Translations under genes and position numbers: made by a program
Shown: in pieces, positions 54,964 through 63,189 of the stretch
Numbering within the stretch: the first letter of the stretch is position 1
How the letters are laid out: the number at the start of each line of letters is the position of its first letter
Origin: Paraburkholderia sp. FT54
Lineage (GTDB): Bacteria; Pseudomonadota; Gammaproteobacteria; Burkholderiales; Burkholderiaceae
NCBI RefSeq assembly: GCF_031585635.1
Contig: NZ_CP134197.1
Coordinates: 558,001-622,000, forward strand
DNA length: 64,000 nt
Reading direction: 5' to 3'
The notes under the pieces: generated by a model
Seen by the model: only the letters and a program-made list of their open reading frames with translations
Told to the model about the DNA's origin: nothing
The model's database searches: none

Positions 54964-55659
54964 CTAAACGTCGAAGCCACTAGATGCACGCAGCGTCTGG
55001 GTCTTGCTGCCGGTGAGGAGCTGGACGAAGGCACGTGCCAGTTCCGGGTTCGCGGCCTTGCTGCTGACGGCCGCCGAATAGACCGTCGACAGTTCGAATT
55101 CCTTGGGCAACAGCCCGACCAGCGAAACGCCCTGGGTATACATGATCTCGGTCACCTGAGTACAGCCGATCAGTCCCGGTTCGCTGCGTTGCGCCAGGTT
55201 CGCCATGGCCACCGCGCCGTTCGGAAATGGCCGGAGGAACGGCTCGACGTTGTCGTAGATACCCATCTTCCGCAACACAGCAACGAAATGAATGCCGGCG
55301 GTGGAGCGCAGCGGGTCGGGAAAGTAGACTCCCTTCGAGCGTTTCAAACTGGCGCTCAATTCCTCACTGTCGCCGATGGCCGGAAGCGGTTCGCCGGTGC
55401 GTACCGCGAGGCCGGTTTCGACACGTCCCAGCTCGGCGCACGAAGCGGATTCCACGCGTCCCATCTGGTCCAAATCCGCGATCATTTTCCCGGTCAGAAT
55501 GATGACGTCGCAAGGCTCGTCGGCATCCAGCTTTTCGCGGATCGAGTGGACCGCGCCGAAGGTGCCGTTGAGACCGGCGCCCGTGTTCGTGCGGAATTCT
55601 TCCGCCAGTGCCTGAACAACACCTTTGGCCGCGCCGGCGCTCAAAATATTCAATTCCAT
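54964..55659 (-). CDS. ModA-like substrate-binding-domain protein without signal peptide
   Basis: 231 residues. MELNILSAGAAKGVVQALAE and the following FGAVHSIREKLDADEPCDVI match the molybdate-binding-protein fold (PBP type II). The C-terminal part has ELARAFVQLLTGSKTQTL. There is no signal peptide and no ABC partner, so the protein is probably cytoplasmic. It begins 28 bases after the stop of the hydroxylase large subunit and is the last gene of the operon. It may bind a small anion or the pathway substrate; the role is not known. Confidence 0.8.
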   Translation of the reverse strand: MELNILSAGAAKGVVQALAEEFRTNTGAGLNGTFGAVHSIREKLDADEPCDVIILTGKMIADLDQMGRVESASCAELGRVETGLAVRTGEPLPAIGDSEELSASLKRSKGVYFPDPLRSTAGIHFVAVLRKMGIYDNVEPFLRPFPNGAVAMANLAQRSEPGLIGCTQVTEIMYTQGVSLVGLLPKEFELSTVYSAAVSSKAANPELARAFVQLLTGSKTQTLRASSGFDV

Positions 55660-55686
55660 AGTTACAGTGACTCCCGTCTGATTGGA

Positions 55687-57846
55687 TTAATGGCCGAATG
55701 CCGCGATGATTCGCTCCGCGGTCAAGGGCAGGCTGGTTACTCTCACGCCGAGCGCATCGCGTACCGCATTACCAATGGCCGCCGCGGTCGGCCCCAGCGA
55801 TGCCTCGCCCGCCCCACAAGCAGGTGCGTTCGACGGCACGATATCGACCTCGACAGCGGGAACTTCCGTGAACCGCAAGATTGGATAGGTTTCCCAACTA
55901 TCGCTAGTGACGCGTTGCCGGTCGAATCGCACTTCTTCTTTCAAGGTCCAGCTCACAGCCTGTAGTGCACCGCCCTCGATCTGGTTGGCGACGCCATCTG
56001 GGTTGATGACGGTGCCCACGTCCACGGCAATGTTCAGTCTGGTGACCACGATCTGCACGCCTGCCTCGATGCGTGCCACCACCGCGCAGTACGCGCCGGA
56101 ATTTTTATACCGTGCCACGGCCATGCCATAGCCGATGCATTCCTGCTTATCCCTTTCATGCCAGCCGGCGCGCAGCGTCGCGCGCTGCAGCACGGCTCGG
56201 GCGCGTGGATCCGACAAATGCCGCAGGCGCCATTCGAGCGGTTCACTGCGGGTCGCTTCGGCCAGGTCGTCGACAAACGACTCAAGCGCGAACACGTTGG
56301 CAAATGCCCCTAACGAACGCAACGACGAGGTTCGCAGCGGCATGCTCAGCACCCGGTGATTCACGATGTTCCACGCGGGAAAATCGTAGAACGGCACCGC
56401 ATTACGCTCGGCACCACCGCCCGCGGCCAGCGGGGGATTGATTGCCACGGGCGCTTCGAACGGCGTCTCGAGATGCCAGGCGCCCAGCAACGCGGGAGTG
56501 TTGCCGCGACCCGGCCGCGTGCCATGACCGTTGCTCCAGACGCTATGCCGCCAGCCCACCACACGGTCGCCCGCATCGAGATCTGCCTCGAGTTCGATCA
56601 CCATGGCAGGGCCATACGGCGCCCATGCCAGCTCGTCCGCCCGGCTCCACTGGACTCGAACGGGCTGGCCGCCCGCGGCGCGCGCCAGCCACGCGGCGTC
56701 GTATGCAACGTCGTCGGCCGCGTTGTGCCCATAACAGCCGGCGCCTTCCGCGTGCCGCACCACCACGGCCGATACCGGCATGTCGAAGCTCAACGCCAGG
56801 TCGGCGCGCAGATTGAAGATGCCCTGACTATGACTCCACACTTCCAGCCGTTCGCCGTCGAATCGGGCCAATGCGCACGAGGGGCCGATCGAGGCATGCG
56901 CCAGAAACGGCTTGTCGCAGGTCATCTTCAAGGTGCGTGCAACGTCGGGGGCGGCGCTTTGCCGGTTGGCCACCACGGTGGTTTCCACTGGTTGCTGCTT
57001 TAACCAGACGCTCAACTTCTGTTGTTCGGGAAGGGGCTCGCTGTGCTGCCAGCGGGCGTGCTGGCGCAGCTTGTCAATGGCTTCGACGGCGGCGCGCTGC
57101 GACGTGGCCAGCACGCCCACCAGCGAGCCGTCGCGTATCACTTGCACCACGCCTGACACCACGCGTGCTGCGCCATCGTCGAGCGCGAGCAGTGTCGCCG
57201 CGCGCGAGCCCGGACGCAGCACGCGTCCATGCAGCATGCCCGGCAACTCGATATCCTGGATAAATCGAGGAACCGCCAGGAATTTATCCGCGAGATCGTC
57301 GCGCGACACCGGCGCGCCCACGACGGTATAGGCGGCGGCCGCTTTCACGGTAATTGTGCAATCGACATCGACGTCGAACTGGACATCGCCGGCGATGGCC
57401 CAGTAACTCGCGATACCGCCGTGCGGCGCCTTGATTTCGCCGCGCTTCACCGCTAATTGATGCACCAGATCCGTGGACACCTGCAACAAACGCGCAGCAC
57501 GTTCGAGCAGCAAAGCGCGGGCGTGCGCGCAGGCGTGTCGCAACGCGGTGCCGGAGTGTTGTATCGAAAGACTACCGGAGGTGACGGCCTCGTCGGGACT
57601 CGCCGCCGTGTTGGCCGGGCGCATGCGAATCTGGTCGATGCCGACATCCAGTTCTTCGGCAACGATCTGCGCGAGCGCCGTGACGATGCCCTGGCCGAAC
57701 TCGACCTTGCCCGAAAACACGTCGACGTATCCCTCGCTGGAGAAGCGCAGCCACGCGCCAAGGCAAGGATTGGCGCGCAGACTCTGCGGCCGCTCGCTGA
57801 CCAGTACGCCTGTCGCTTCGGCGGAGAAGGTGGTGCGAGAGTTCAC
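55687..57846 (-). CDS. Molybdenum hydroxylase large subunit (xanthine-dehydrogenase family, IorB/NicB-like)
   Basis: 719 residues; hydroxylates an N-heteroaromatic ring or aldehyde with water as oxygen source. Family landmarks are VDVFSGKVEFGQGIVTALAQ, RMRPANTAASPDEAVTSGS, GPSCALARFDGERLEVWSHS, GAGCYGHNAADDVAYDAAWL, SLRSLGAFANVFALESFVDD and the catalytic-glutamate block CGAGEASLGPTAAAIGNAV. It has the two-subunit isoquinoline-oxidoreductase layout but no C-terminal cytochrome c domain. No separate FAD subunit is encoded here. Its start overlaps the iron-sulfur gene by ATGA. The substrate is unknown. Confidence 0.9.
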   Translation of the reverse strand: MNSRTTFSAEATGVLVSERPQSLRANPCLGAWLRFSSEGYVDVFSGKVEFGQGIVTALAQIVAEELDVGIDQIRMRPANTAASPDEAVTSGSLSIQHSGTALRHACAHARALLLERAARLLQVSTDLVHQLAVKRGEIKAPHGGIASYWAIAGDVQFDVDVDCTITVKAAAAYTVVGAPVSRDDLADKFLAVPRFIQDIELPGMLHGRVLRPGSRAATLLALDDGAARVVSGVVQVIRDGSLVGVLATSQRAAVEAIDKLRQHARWQHSEPLPEQQKLSVWLKQQPVETTVVANRQSAAPDVARTLKMTCDKPFLAHASIGPSCALARFDGERLEVWSHSQGIFNLRADLALSFDMPVSAVVVRHAEGAGCYGHNAADDVAYDAAWLARAAGGQPVRVQWSRADELAWAPYGPAMVIELEADLDAGDRVVGWRHSVWSNGHGTRPGRGNTPALLGAWHLETPFEAPVAINPPLAAGGGAERNAVPFYDFPAWNIVNHRVLSMPLRTSSLRSLGAFANVFALESFVDDLAEATRSEPLEWRLRHLSDPRARAVLQRATLRAGWHERDKQECIGYGMAVARYKNSGAYCAVVARIEAGVQIVVTRLNIAVDVGTVINPDGVANQIEGGALQAVSWTLKEEVRFDRQRVTSDSWETYPILRFTEVPAVEVDIVPSNAPACGAGEASLGPTAAAIGNAVRDALGVRVTSLPLTAERIIAAFGH

Positions 57847-58313
57847 GATGACGAGGCGGCACGCAGCACTGCGCGCACGATGCGATTATGGCTGCCGCAC
57901 CGGCATAGATTGCGGTCCAGGGCCTCTCGAACCTGGGCGTCTGTCGGGTGCGGACAGCGCTCGAGCAGGGCCGCCGCTGCGATCAGCATGCCCGAGCTGC
58001 AGTAGCCGCATTGCGCGGCTTGCTCGGCGATGAACGCCCGCTGCAAGCGATGCGGTGCCCCCGGGTTGCCCAATCCTTCGACCGTGGTCACATGCTTGCC
58101 TGCCAGCGCCCAAAGCGGTGTGTCGCATGACGCCACCGCAAAACCGTCGACCAGGACGAAACACGCACCACACTGGTTTTCTCCACAGCCGAAACGCGTG
58201 CCTTTGAGCTTCAGTTCATCGCGAAGCACGTCGAGCAGACGCGTGTCGCCGTCCAGATCGAACCCATGGCCGGTCCCATTGACCGTAACCGGAATGCGCG
58301 TAGTCGCGGCCAT
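57843..58313 (-). CDS. Molybdenum hydroxylase small subunit, two [2Fe-2S] clusters
   Basis: 156 residues. The N-terminal plant-type cluster is bound by FGCGENQCGACFVLVDGFAV and the following ASCDTP; the C-terminal cluster by QAAQCGYCSSGMLIAAAALL and NLCRCGSHNRI. It carries electrons from the molybdenum centre of the large subunit. It starts two bases after the stop of the Bug receptor gene and overlaps the large-subunit start by four bases. Confidence 0.94.
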   Translation of the reverse strand: MAATTRIPVTVNGTGHGFDLDGDTRLLDVLRDELKLKGTRFGCGENQCGACFVLVDGFAVASCDTPLWALAGKHVTTVEGLGNPGAPHRLQRAFIAEQAAQCGYCSSGMLIAAAALLERCPHPTDAQVREALDRNLCRCGSHNRIVRAVLRAASSS

Positions 58314-58315
58314 GA

Positions 58316-59317
58316 TCACTGGTCGACCTTCGCACCCGAAACCTTCACTACCTGCGCCCATTTTTTTATGTCGTCATTCATGAATTGCGTGAACTGAGTC
58401 GGATTCATCGACATCGTGTCGGCGCCCTGTTTCTGCCAGGACGCCTTGATCTGCGGCGTGGCGACGATCCGGGTCAGTGCGGCGTTGAGCTTGTCGACCA
58501 CCGCGGGCGGCGTGCCTTTGGGCGCCATCAGGCCGAGCCAGATCACGGCGTTGTACTTAGGCACCCCAGACTGATCGACGGTTGGCAGATTCGGCAGCAG
58601 GTCCGAGCGCACCGTGCCGGTGGTGGCCAGCGCCTTGGCCTTGCCGCTGCTGATAAAGCCCGCCATGGTGGTCGTGGCATCGAACATCATGTCGACCTGG
58701 CCGCCGATTACGTCGGTACGTGCATTCGAGCTGCCCTTGTAAGGCACATGCAGGATCGAGACGCCGGCCATCTGTTTGAATAGCTCACCGGCCATGTGAT
58801 AAGGCGTGCCGTAACCGGACGAGGCATACGACAGTTTGCCTGGTTCGCTCCTCGCCAGCTTGATCAGGTCGGCGACGCTATTCACGCCCAGACCCGGGCG
58901 TGTCACCAGCACCAGGTCGGAAGAATTGATGGGCGCCACGGGCACGAAATCGCTCATCAGCTTGAATGGCTTCCTCGTGTAGAGCGTTTCGTTGACGGTG
59001 TGCGTGTTGGAAATCAACAGCAGCGTATAGCCATCGGGCTTCGACTGCGCCACATACTCGGTGCCGATGATGGCGCCCGCGCCAGGCCGGTCGTCGACGA
59101 TGAACGACTGCTTCAATTGAGCGCTGAGTTGTTGCGCGACGATGCGTGCGTATACGTCGGCGGACCCGCCTGCCGCGAATGGCACGATGATGGTGACCGG
59201 ACGGCTCGGATAGTCGTCGGCTGCAAAGCTCGCGATCGATGTCAACGCCAGTGCGCCAAGCGTCAAGACTTGGCCCATGCACCGGCGAAAGGAGCGAGTG
59301 CTCCAACGATTGTTCAT
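58316..59317 (-). CDS. Bug-family tripartite tricarboxylate transporter receptor
   Basis: 333 residues; periplasmic binding protein that delivers a carboxylate to the TctA/TctB membrane complex. The signal peptide is MGQVLTLGALALTSIASFAA. The mature part has YPSRPVTIIVPFAAGGSADV, IVDDRPGAGAIIGTEYVAQS, YASSGYGTPYHMAGELFKQM and MFDATTTMAGFISSGKAKAL, all family hallmarks. AGGAGG precedes the ATG at 59,317. It lies between the hydrolase and the hydroxylase genes, which ties transport to the pathway. Confidence 0.93.
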   Translation of the reverse strand: MNNRWSTRSFRRCMGQVLTLGALALTSIASFAADDYPSRPVTIIVPFAAGGSADVYARIVAQQLSAQLKQSFIVDDRPGAGAIIGTEYVAQSKPDGYTLLLISNTHTVNETLYTRKPFKLMSDFVPVAPINSSDLVLVTRPGLGVNSVADLIKLARSEPGKLSYASSGYGTPYHMAGELFKQMAGVSILHVPYKGSSNARTDVIGGQVDMMFDATTTMAGFISSGKAKALATTGTVRSDLLPNLPTVDQSGVPKYNAVIWLGLMAPKGTPPAVVDKLNAALTRIVATPQIKASWQKQGADTMSMNPTQFTQFMNDDIKKWAQVVKVSGAKVDQ

Positions 59318-59432
59318 GACGTGCCTCCTGGTATTTATAGTCCGCGTCGCCACTGCGTGCGCAGTAACGACACGGCCGCCCGGCGTGGTGCGCACAAGCG
59401 CCGTGCTCATTGAAAAAGATGCCGCGCGCTAT

Positions 59433-60320
59433 TTATCCAATGGTGTTGACAAGGGAGCCGAGGTGATCGATCTCGAGCTTCATGACATCGCCCTTCTTGA
59501 GGAACCTGGGGGGCTTGAACCCGATGCCGACGCCAGCGGGGGTGCCGGTGGCGATGACATCGCCGGGCAGCAAAGTCATGCCGGCCGAAAGGGTTTCGAT
59601 GATAGTTGGGATATCGAAGATGAGGTCTTTGGTGTTGGCGTTCTGGCGCAGTTCGTCGTTGATCCAGCAACGCACGTTCAGATTGGCGCTATCGATACCC
59701 TGGGCGGAAACCAGGTAGGGGCCCATCGGACAGAAGGTATCCAATGACTTGCCGATGAACCATTGACGATGCTTTTGCTGGAGGTCGCGCGCTGTGACGT
59801 CGTTGACGATGGTGTAGCCCCACACGTACTGAAGGGCATTCGCCCTGGAAATGCCTATGCCAGGCTTACCGATGACGACAGCGAGTTCGACCTCATAGTC
59901 GAGCTGGGACGTGAGGTGCTCGAAGGCTTTGACGGTGGCGCGATGCGCGACCACGGTAGAAGCGGGCTTGGTGAAGACCACGGGCGCGGGCGGAGCGACC
60001 TCGCCTTGCTGGGCGGACGTGTCAAAACCGGATTGACTGAACTCCCTCGCATGTTCGTGATAGTTCTTGCCGACGCAGAAGATGTTACGGCGCACCTCGA
60101 GCGGGGCGAGCAGCTCGTGGGTACCGACGGCTTGCCAGCGATCAGTGCGTTGCACGGCGGCGGCGAACTGCTGGTCCGGCAACGAAACCTGGGCGATGAG
60201 ATCGATCATGTCACCGTCAAAGCCGGGCAGAAGGTGACGAACCTCGACGAAGCGTTGCAGGTCGTCGGCGATGACGACCGGGACGTGACGCCGGTCGATA
60301 AGCAGGGAAGCAAAGCGCAT
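59433..60320 (-). CDS. Fumarylacetoacetate-hydrolase-fold enzyme
   Basis: 295 residues. The FAH domain occupies about 75-295: IFCVGKNYHEHAREF, VVFTKPASTVVAHRATV, LDYEVELAVVIGKPGIGIS (metal-binding glutamates), GYTIVNDVTARDLQQKHRQW, GDVIATGTPAGVGIGFKPP. The family includes C-C hydrolases, decarboxylases and isomerases of aromatic degradation. AGGAGA lies five bases before the ATG at 60,320. It would act late in the pathway begun by the hydroxylase. A TTGGTT direct repeat sits 11 bases upstream of the start. Confidence 0.92.
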   Translation of the reverse strand: MRFASLLIDRRHVPVVIADDLQRFVEVRHLLPGFDGDMIDLIAQVSLPDQQFAAAVQRTDRWQAVGTHELLAPLEVRRNIFCVGKNYHEHAREFSQSGFDTSAQQGEVAPPAPVVFTKPASTVVAHRATVKAFEHLTSQLDYEVELAVVIGKPGIGISRANALQYVWGYTIVNDVTARDLQQKHRQWFIGKSLDTFCPMGPYLVSAQGIDSANLNVRCWINDELRQNANTKDLIFDIPTIIETLSAGMTLLPGDVIATGTPAGVGIGFKPPRFLKKGDVMKLEIDHLGSLVNTIG

Positions 60321-60330
60321 CAAATCTCCT

Positions 60331-60350
60331 ATTGGTTACTATTGGTTTTA
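60331..60350. promoter_or_regulatory. TTGGTT direct-repeat operator, copy 1
   Basis: ATTGGTTACTATTGGTTTTA: two ATTGGTT units with a 10-base period, immediately upstream of the FAH gene start. It overlaps where the promoter or leader should be. Confidence 0.55.
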
Positions 60351-60450
60351 ATATATCCCAAACAAAACCATTCTACAAGACCCGTCCGCCCAGTAAACTA
60401 GCTTCTTTCCGCGTTGTGATGAAAAACAAGCAACCTAGATTGGGAATCGG

Positions 60451-60470
60451 TTTAACCAATTGCAACCAAT
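60451..60470. promoter_or_regulatory. TTGGTT direct-repeat operator, copy 2 (inverted)
   Basis: On the minus strand it reads ATTGGTTGCAATTGGTTAAA, the same 10-base-period repeat in the opposite orientation to the plus-strand reading of copy 1. It lies 11 bases beyond the tctA stop and 120 bases from copy 1. Confidence 0.55.
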
Positions 60471-60480
60471 ATATCGCAGC

Positions 60481-62040
60481 TCAGACCAGCGTGTTGTCGG
60501 TGACGGTGGCTGGTTTCGTCGCGTGCAATGAGCGGCGTTGGGCAGCGCGTTTTCTCATGCCGCGCACCCAAAAAAACAGTTGCACCAGGACGAGCAGAGC
60601 ACTGCAGGCGATGAAAAAGGCGCTGATCGGGCGATCGATGAAGACTGCCAGGTCTCCGCGCGAGAGCAACATCGCGCGCCGGAAATACTCTTCGACCATC
60701 GGTCCGAGCACGTAACCGAGCAGGATCGGCGCGACCTGAAAATCAAGCGCGGCGAAGATGGCGCCGACCACGCCGAACACCAGCACTTCGCCAACCTCGA
60801 ACAGACTGTTGTTGGTGCTGTACACGCCCACTGCAATGAAAAACAGTGCCGACGGATACAGATAGCGATAAGGCACCCGCAACAGCTTCACCCAGACACC
60901 GATCAGCGGCACGTTCAGAATCACCAGCAGAACATTGCCGATCCAGAAGCTGGCGATGAGCCCCCAGAACAGGTCGGCGTGCTCGGTGATCAACTGCGGA
61001 CCTGGCTGGATACCCTGGATCAACAGCGCGCCGAGGATCAGCGCCATCACGGCGTCGCCCGGAATGCCCAGACTCATGGTTGGAATGAAGTCGACCTGGG
61101 TCTTGGAATGCGACGCGGCCTCCGGCGCAGCGACGCCCTCGAGGGCGCCGCGGCCGAACCGTTCGGGTGATTTGGAGAGCTTTTTCTCGGCCGCGTAAGC
61201 GAGGAACGTGGTGATGGTAGGACCGGTGCCCGGCATCGCGCCGAACAACGTACCGATGAGCGTGCCGCGCACCATCGGCAAGAACGCTTGCCTGAGCTCG
61301 GCCATGCTGGGTCGCATGTCGCGCAAACGTACCTTCGTGCCGCTACCCACCGACTCCATGCGATTGACGTTGCGCAAAAATTCCGCCACACCGAACAGGC
61401 CGAGCGCCAGCGCCACCAGTTCGACCTTGTCGGAAAGCTGTGGCAGACCGAAGGTCAGGCGCATCACACCGCTGTTGACGTCTGTGCCGGCAATGCCGAT
61501 CAGCAGTCCCACCGCCGTCATCGCCACTCCCTTGAGCGCCGAGCCCCGGGACATGGTGCCACCGGCCAGCAGGCCCAGTAGCATGATCGAAAACAGTTCG
61601 GCCGGCCCAAACTTGAAAGCCACGCTGACCAGTAGCGGCGAGGCGAAAACCATCACAACGATGCCGAACGACGCCGCGAAGAATGAAGCCAGCATGGCGA
61701 TGCCCAGTGCCGTGCCGCCTTTGTTCTGTCTGGTCATGGGATAACCGTCCAGACAGGTCACCGCGTGCGGCGGATGACATGGCAGGTTGAGCAGGATCGC
61801 ACCGATCGCGCCGCCGTATTGAGAACCGTAGAAGATACCCGCCAGCATCAGGATGGCGGGAATCGGATGCATCGTATAGGTCAGCGGCAGCAACATCGAA
61901 ATGGCCGACAACGCGCCCATGCCCGGCAGCACACCGATCAGGTTGCCGATCAACACGCCGACGAACGACCACATCAGGTTGTGGGGCTGAAGCGCGACAC
62001 CGAAGCCTTGCATCAAGTCCAATAGAGATTGACTCATCAT
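60481..62040 (-). CDS. tctA: Tripartite tricarboxylate transporter large membrane subunit
   Basis: 519 residues, about 11-12 membrane spans. The TctA signatures are visible: IGNLIGVLPGMGALSAISML, FYGSQYGGAIGAILLNLPCH (with the family's GG...AILLN-P motif), and FIPTMSLGIPGDAVMALILG. It starts three bases after the tctB stop. With TctB and the Bug receptor it would import a carboxylated substrate using the ion gradient. Confidence 0.95.
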   Translation of the reverse strand: MMSQSLLDLMQGFGVALQPHNLMWSFVGVLIGNLIGVLPGMGALSAISMLLPLTYTMHPIPAILMLAGIFYGSQYGGAIGAILLNLPCHPPHAVTCLDGYPMTRQNKGGTALGIAMLASFFAASFGIVVMVFASPLLVSVAFKFGPAELFSIMLLGLLAGGTMSRGSALKGVAMTAVGLLIGIAGTDVNSGVMRLTFGLPQLSDKVELVALALGLFGVAEFLRNVNRMESVGSGTKVRLRDMRPSMAELRQAFLPMVRGTLIGTLFGAMPGTGPTITTFLAYAAEKKLSKSPERFGRGALEGVAAPEAASHSKTQVDFIPTMSLGIPGDAVMALILGALLIQGIQPGPQLITEHADLFWGLIASFWIGNVLLVILNVPLIGVWVKLLRVPYRYLYPSALFFIAVGVYSTNNSLFEVGEVLVFGVVGAIFAALDFQVAPILLGYVLGPMVEEYFRRAMLLSRGDLAVFIDRPISAFFIACSALLVLVQLFFWVRGMRKRAAQRRSLHATKPATVTDNTLV

Positions 62041-62043
62041 GAT

Positions 62044-62532
62044 TCAACCCCAGGATAGCAATGGAAACTGCAGTTTCAACGCCCACCAGAACACGACGGT
62101 GCAGATCGCACACATCGCGGCGGCGAGAATGAGCGCGCTGACCCAGGTGTTGTCCCGGTCCCCGAGTGCCGAAATGAACACGATCGCGAAGGTGGCGGGT
62201 AACAGGCCGCCGTATCGGCCCAGCACGACGAAGGCGGCAATGCCTATCACGATGCAGCACCAGGCGCGCCATTCTGGCGGCGGCGCCGGTTCCGCAGTGG
62301 CATGGGCGTCAGGGGCTTTGGCAGAAAATGCGATTGCGAGGCCGCACAGGACGAGAACGGTCCCCACTGCCACAGGGAAGAATCCCGAGCCCATGTGACT
62401 CAGGCTGCCCACGTTATAGCCAAGCCCGGCATAGACCGAGCCGAGACCGAGCACGAGCATCAGGGCGCCCGCATAGAGATCTTTGTTATAGCGATGCAGA
62501 AACCCGAATGCATGCGCCGTCTTGGTACTCAC
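62044..62532 (-). CDS. tctB: Tripartite tricarboxylate transporter small membrane subunit
   Basis: 162 residues, four predicted spans (LYAGALMLVLGLGSVYAGLG, FFPVAVGTVLVLCGLAIAFS, AWCCIVIGIAAFVVLGRYGG, and one near the C-terminus). The GSLSHMGSGFFPV motif is typical of TctB. A GTG start at 62,532 is used, with AGGAGA 10 bases upstream. It is the first gene of the transporter pair, with a long leader containing operator copy 3. Confidence 0.9.
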   Translation of the reverse strand: MSTKTAHAFGFLHRYNKDLYAGALMLVLGLGSVYAGLGYNVGSLSHMGSGFFPVAVGTVLVLCGLAIAFSAKAPDAHATAEPAPPPEWRAWCCIVIGIAAFVVLGRYGGLLPATFAIVFISALGDRDNTWVSALILAAAMCAICTVVFWWALKLQFPLLSWG

Positions 62533-62799
62533 TTTACTTGTCTCCTGTAATTTGCCTTCGCGCCGGTTCTTTCCGGAGCTTGGGTACTGCTAAAACGCTG
62601 TCTTTTTCGGCGTAGCGATTCACCTTCATTTTTTTAGGGTTGCCACGACCTGGTTTGTCCGGTTGCCCTACGCAACGGGTTCAACGGAGCTTTCCCGCTG
62701 CTTCGCTGACGGGTCAAAGGTCCTTTGTGCGACGGTATTGAGAGGGACTCAGGCATCCGCGGTCGGGTCATGACATCGCGTGTCTTGAGGAATGACGGG

Positions 62800-62900
62800 A
62801 CTTGAGATAAGGCGGCAGGTGGCGAACCTCGACGGCGCTGTGGAGCGGCGACAACGACACAGACTTGACGGTGGTCAACGAGCAGGGAAACAACGCGCAC
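62800..62900 (-). pseudogene. Degenerate duplicate of the 5' end of the FAH gene
   Basis: Read on the minus strand it gives VRVVSLLVDHRQVCVVVA, against MRFASLLIDRRHVPVVIADD in the intact gene, then a frameshift followed by VEVRHLPPYL against VEVRHLLPGF. Similarity continues upstream across operator copy 3, so promoter and first 35 codons were duplicated together. Confidence 0.8.
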
Positions 62901-62910
62901 GAGATTTCCT

Positions 62911-62930
62911 ATTGGTTCAATTTGGTTTAA
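62911..62930. promoter_or_regulatory. TTGGTT direct-repeat operator, copy 3
   Basis: ATTGGTTCAATTTGGTTTAA, with the same layout as copy 1 and in front of the FAH remnant. It lies about 380 bases upstream of tctB on the same strand and may now serve as its operator. Confidence 0.55.
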
Positions 62931-63117
62931 AATAAACCCAAACGGAGCCATGCTAGCAATCGAATGTTTTCTCGTCAATCCACGAAGTGACCGTGGCCGG
63001 CGGCCTTGATCACGTTGGAGCTGTTGCCAGCACATCTTGGTTTGTGCTGGGCGCATTCGATTGCGAACGGTGATACCGGGGTGGCGAAAACCGGGCACAT
63101 CTGGCGGCGCGCGCGTG

Positions 63118-63137
63118 TGAAACCAATTTGTACCAAC
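63118..63137. promoter_or_regulatory. TTGGTT direct-repeat operator, copy 4 (inverted)
   Basis: On the minus strand it reads TTGGTACAAATTGGTTTCA, with one unit degenerate (TTGGTA). It lies 53 bases upstream of the gntR ATG, fitting autoregulation. Confidence 0.5.
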
Positions 63138-63189
63138 CTTGCAGTCATTGCCTTATGATTCGTGGAACCCGTTACAGCTTTTTTATCCA

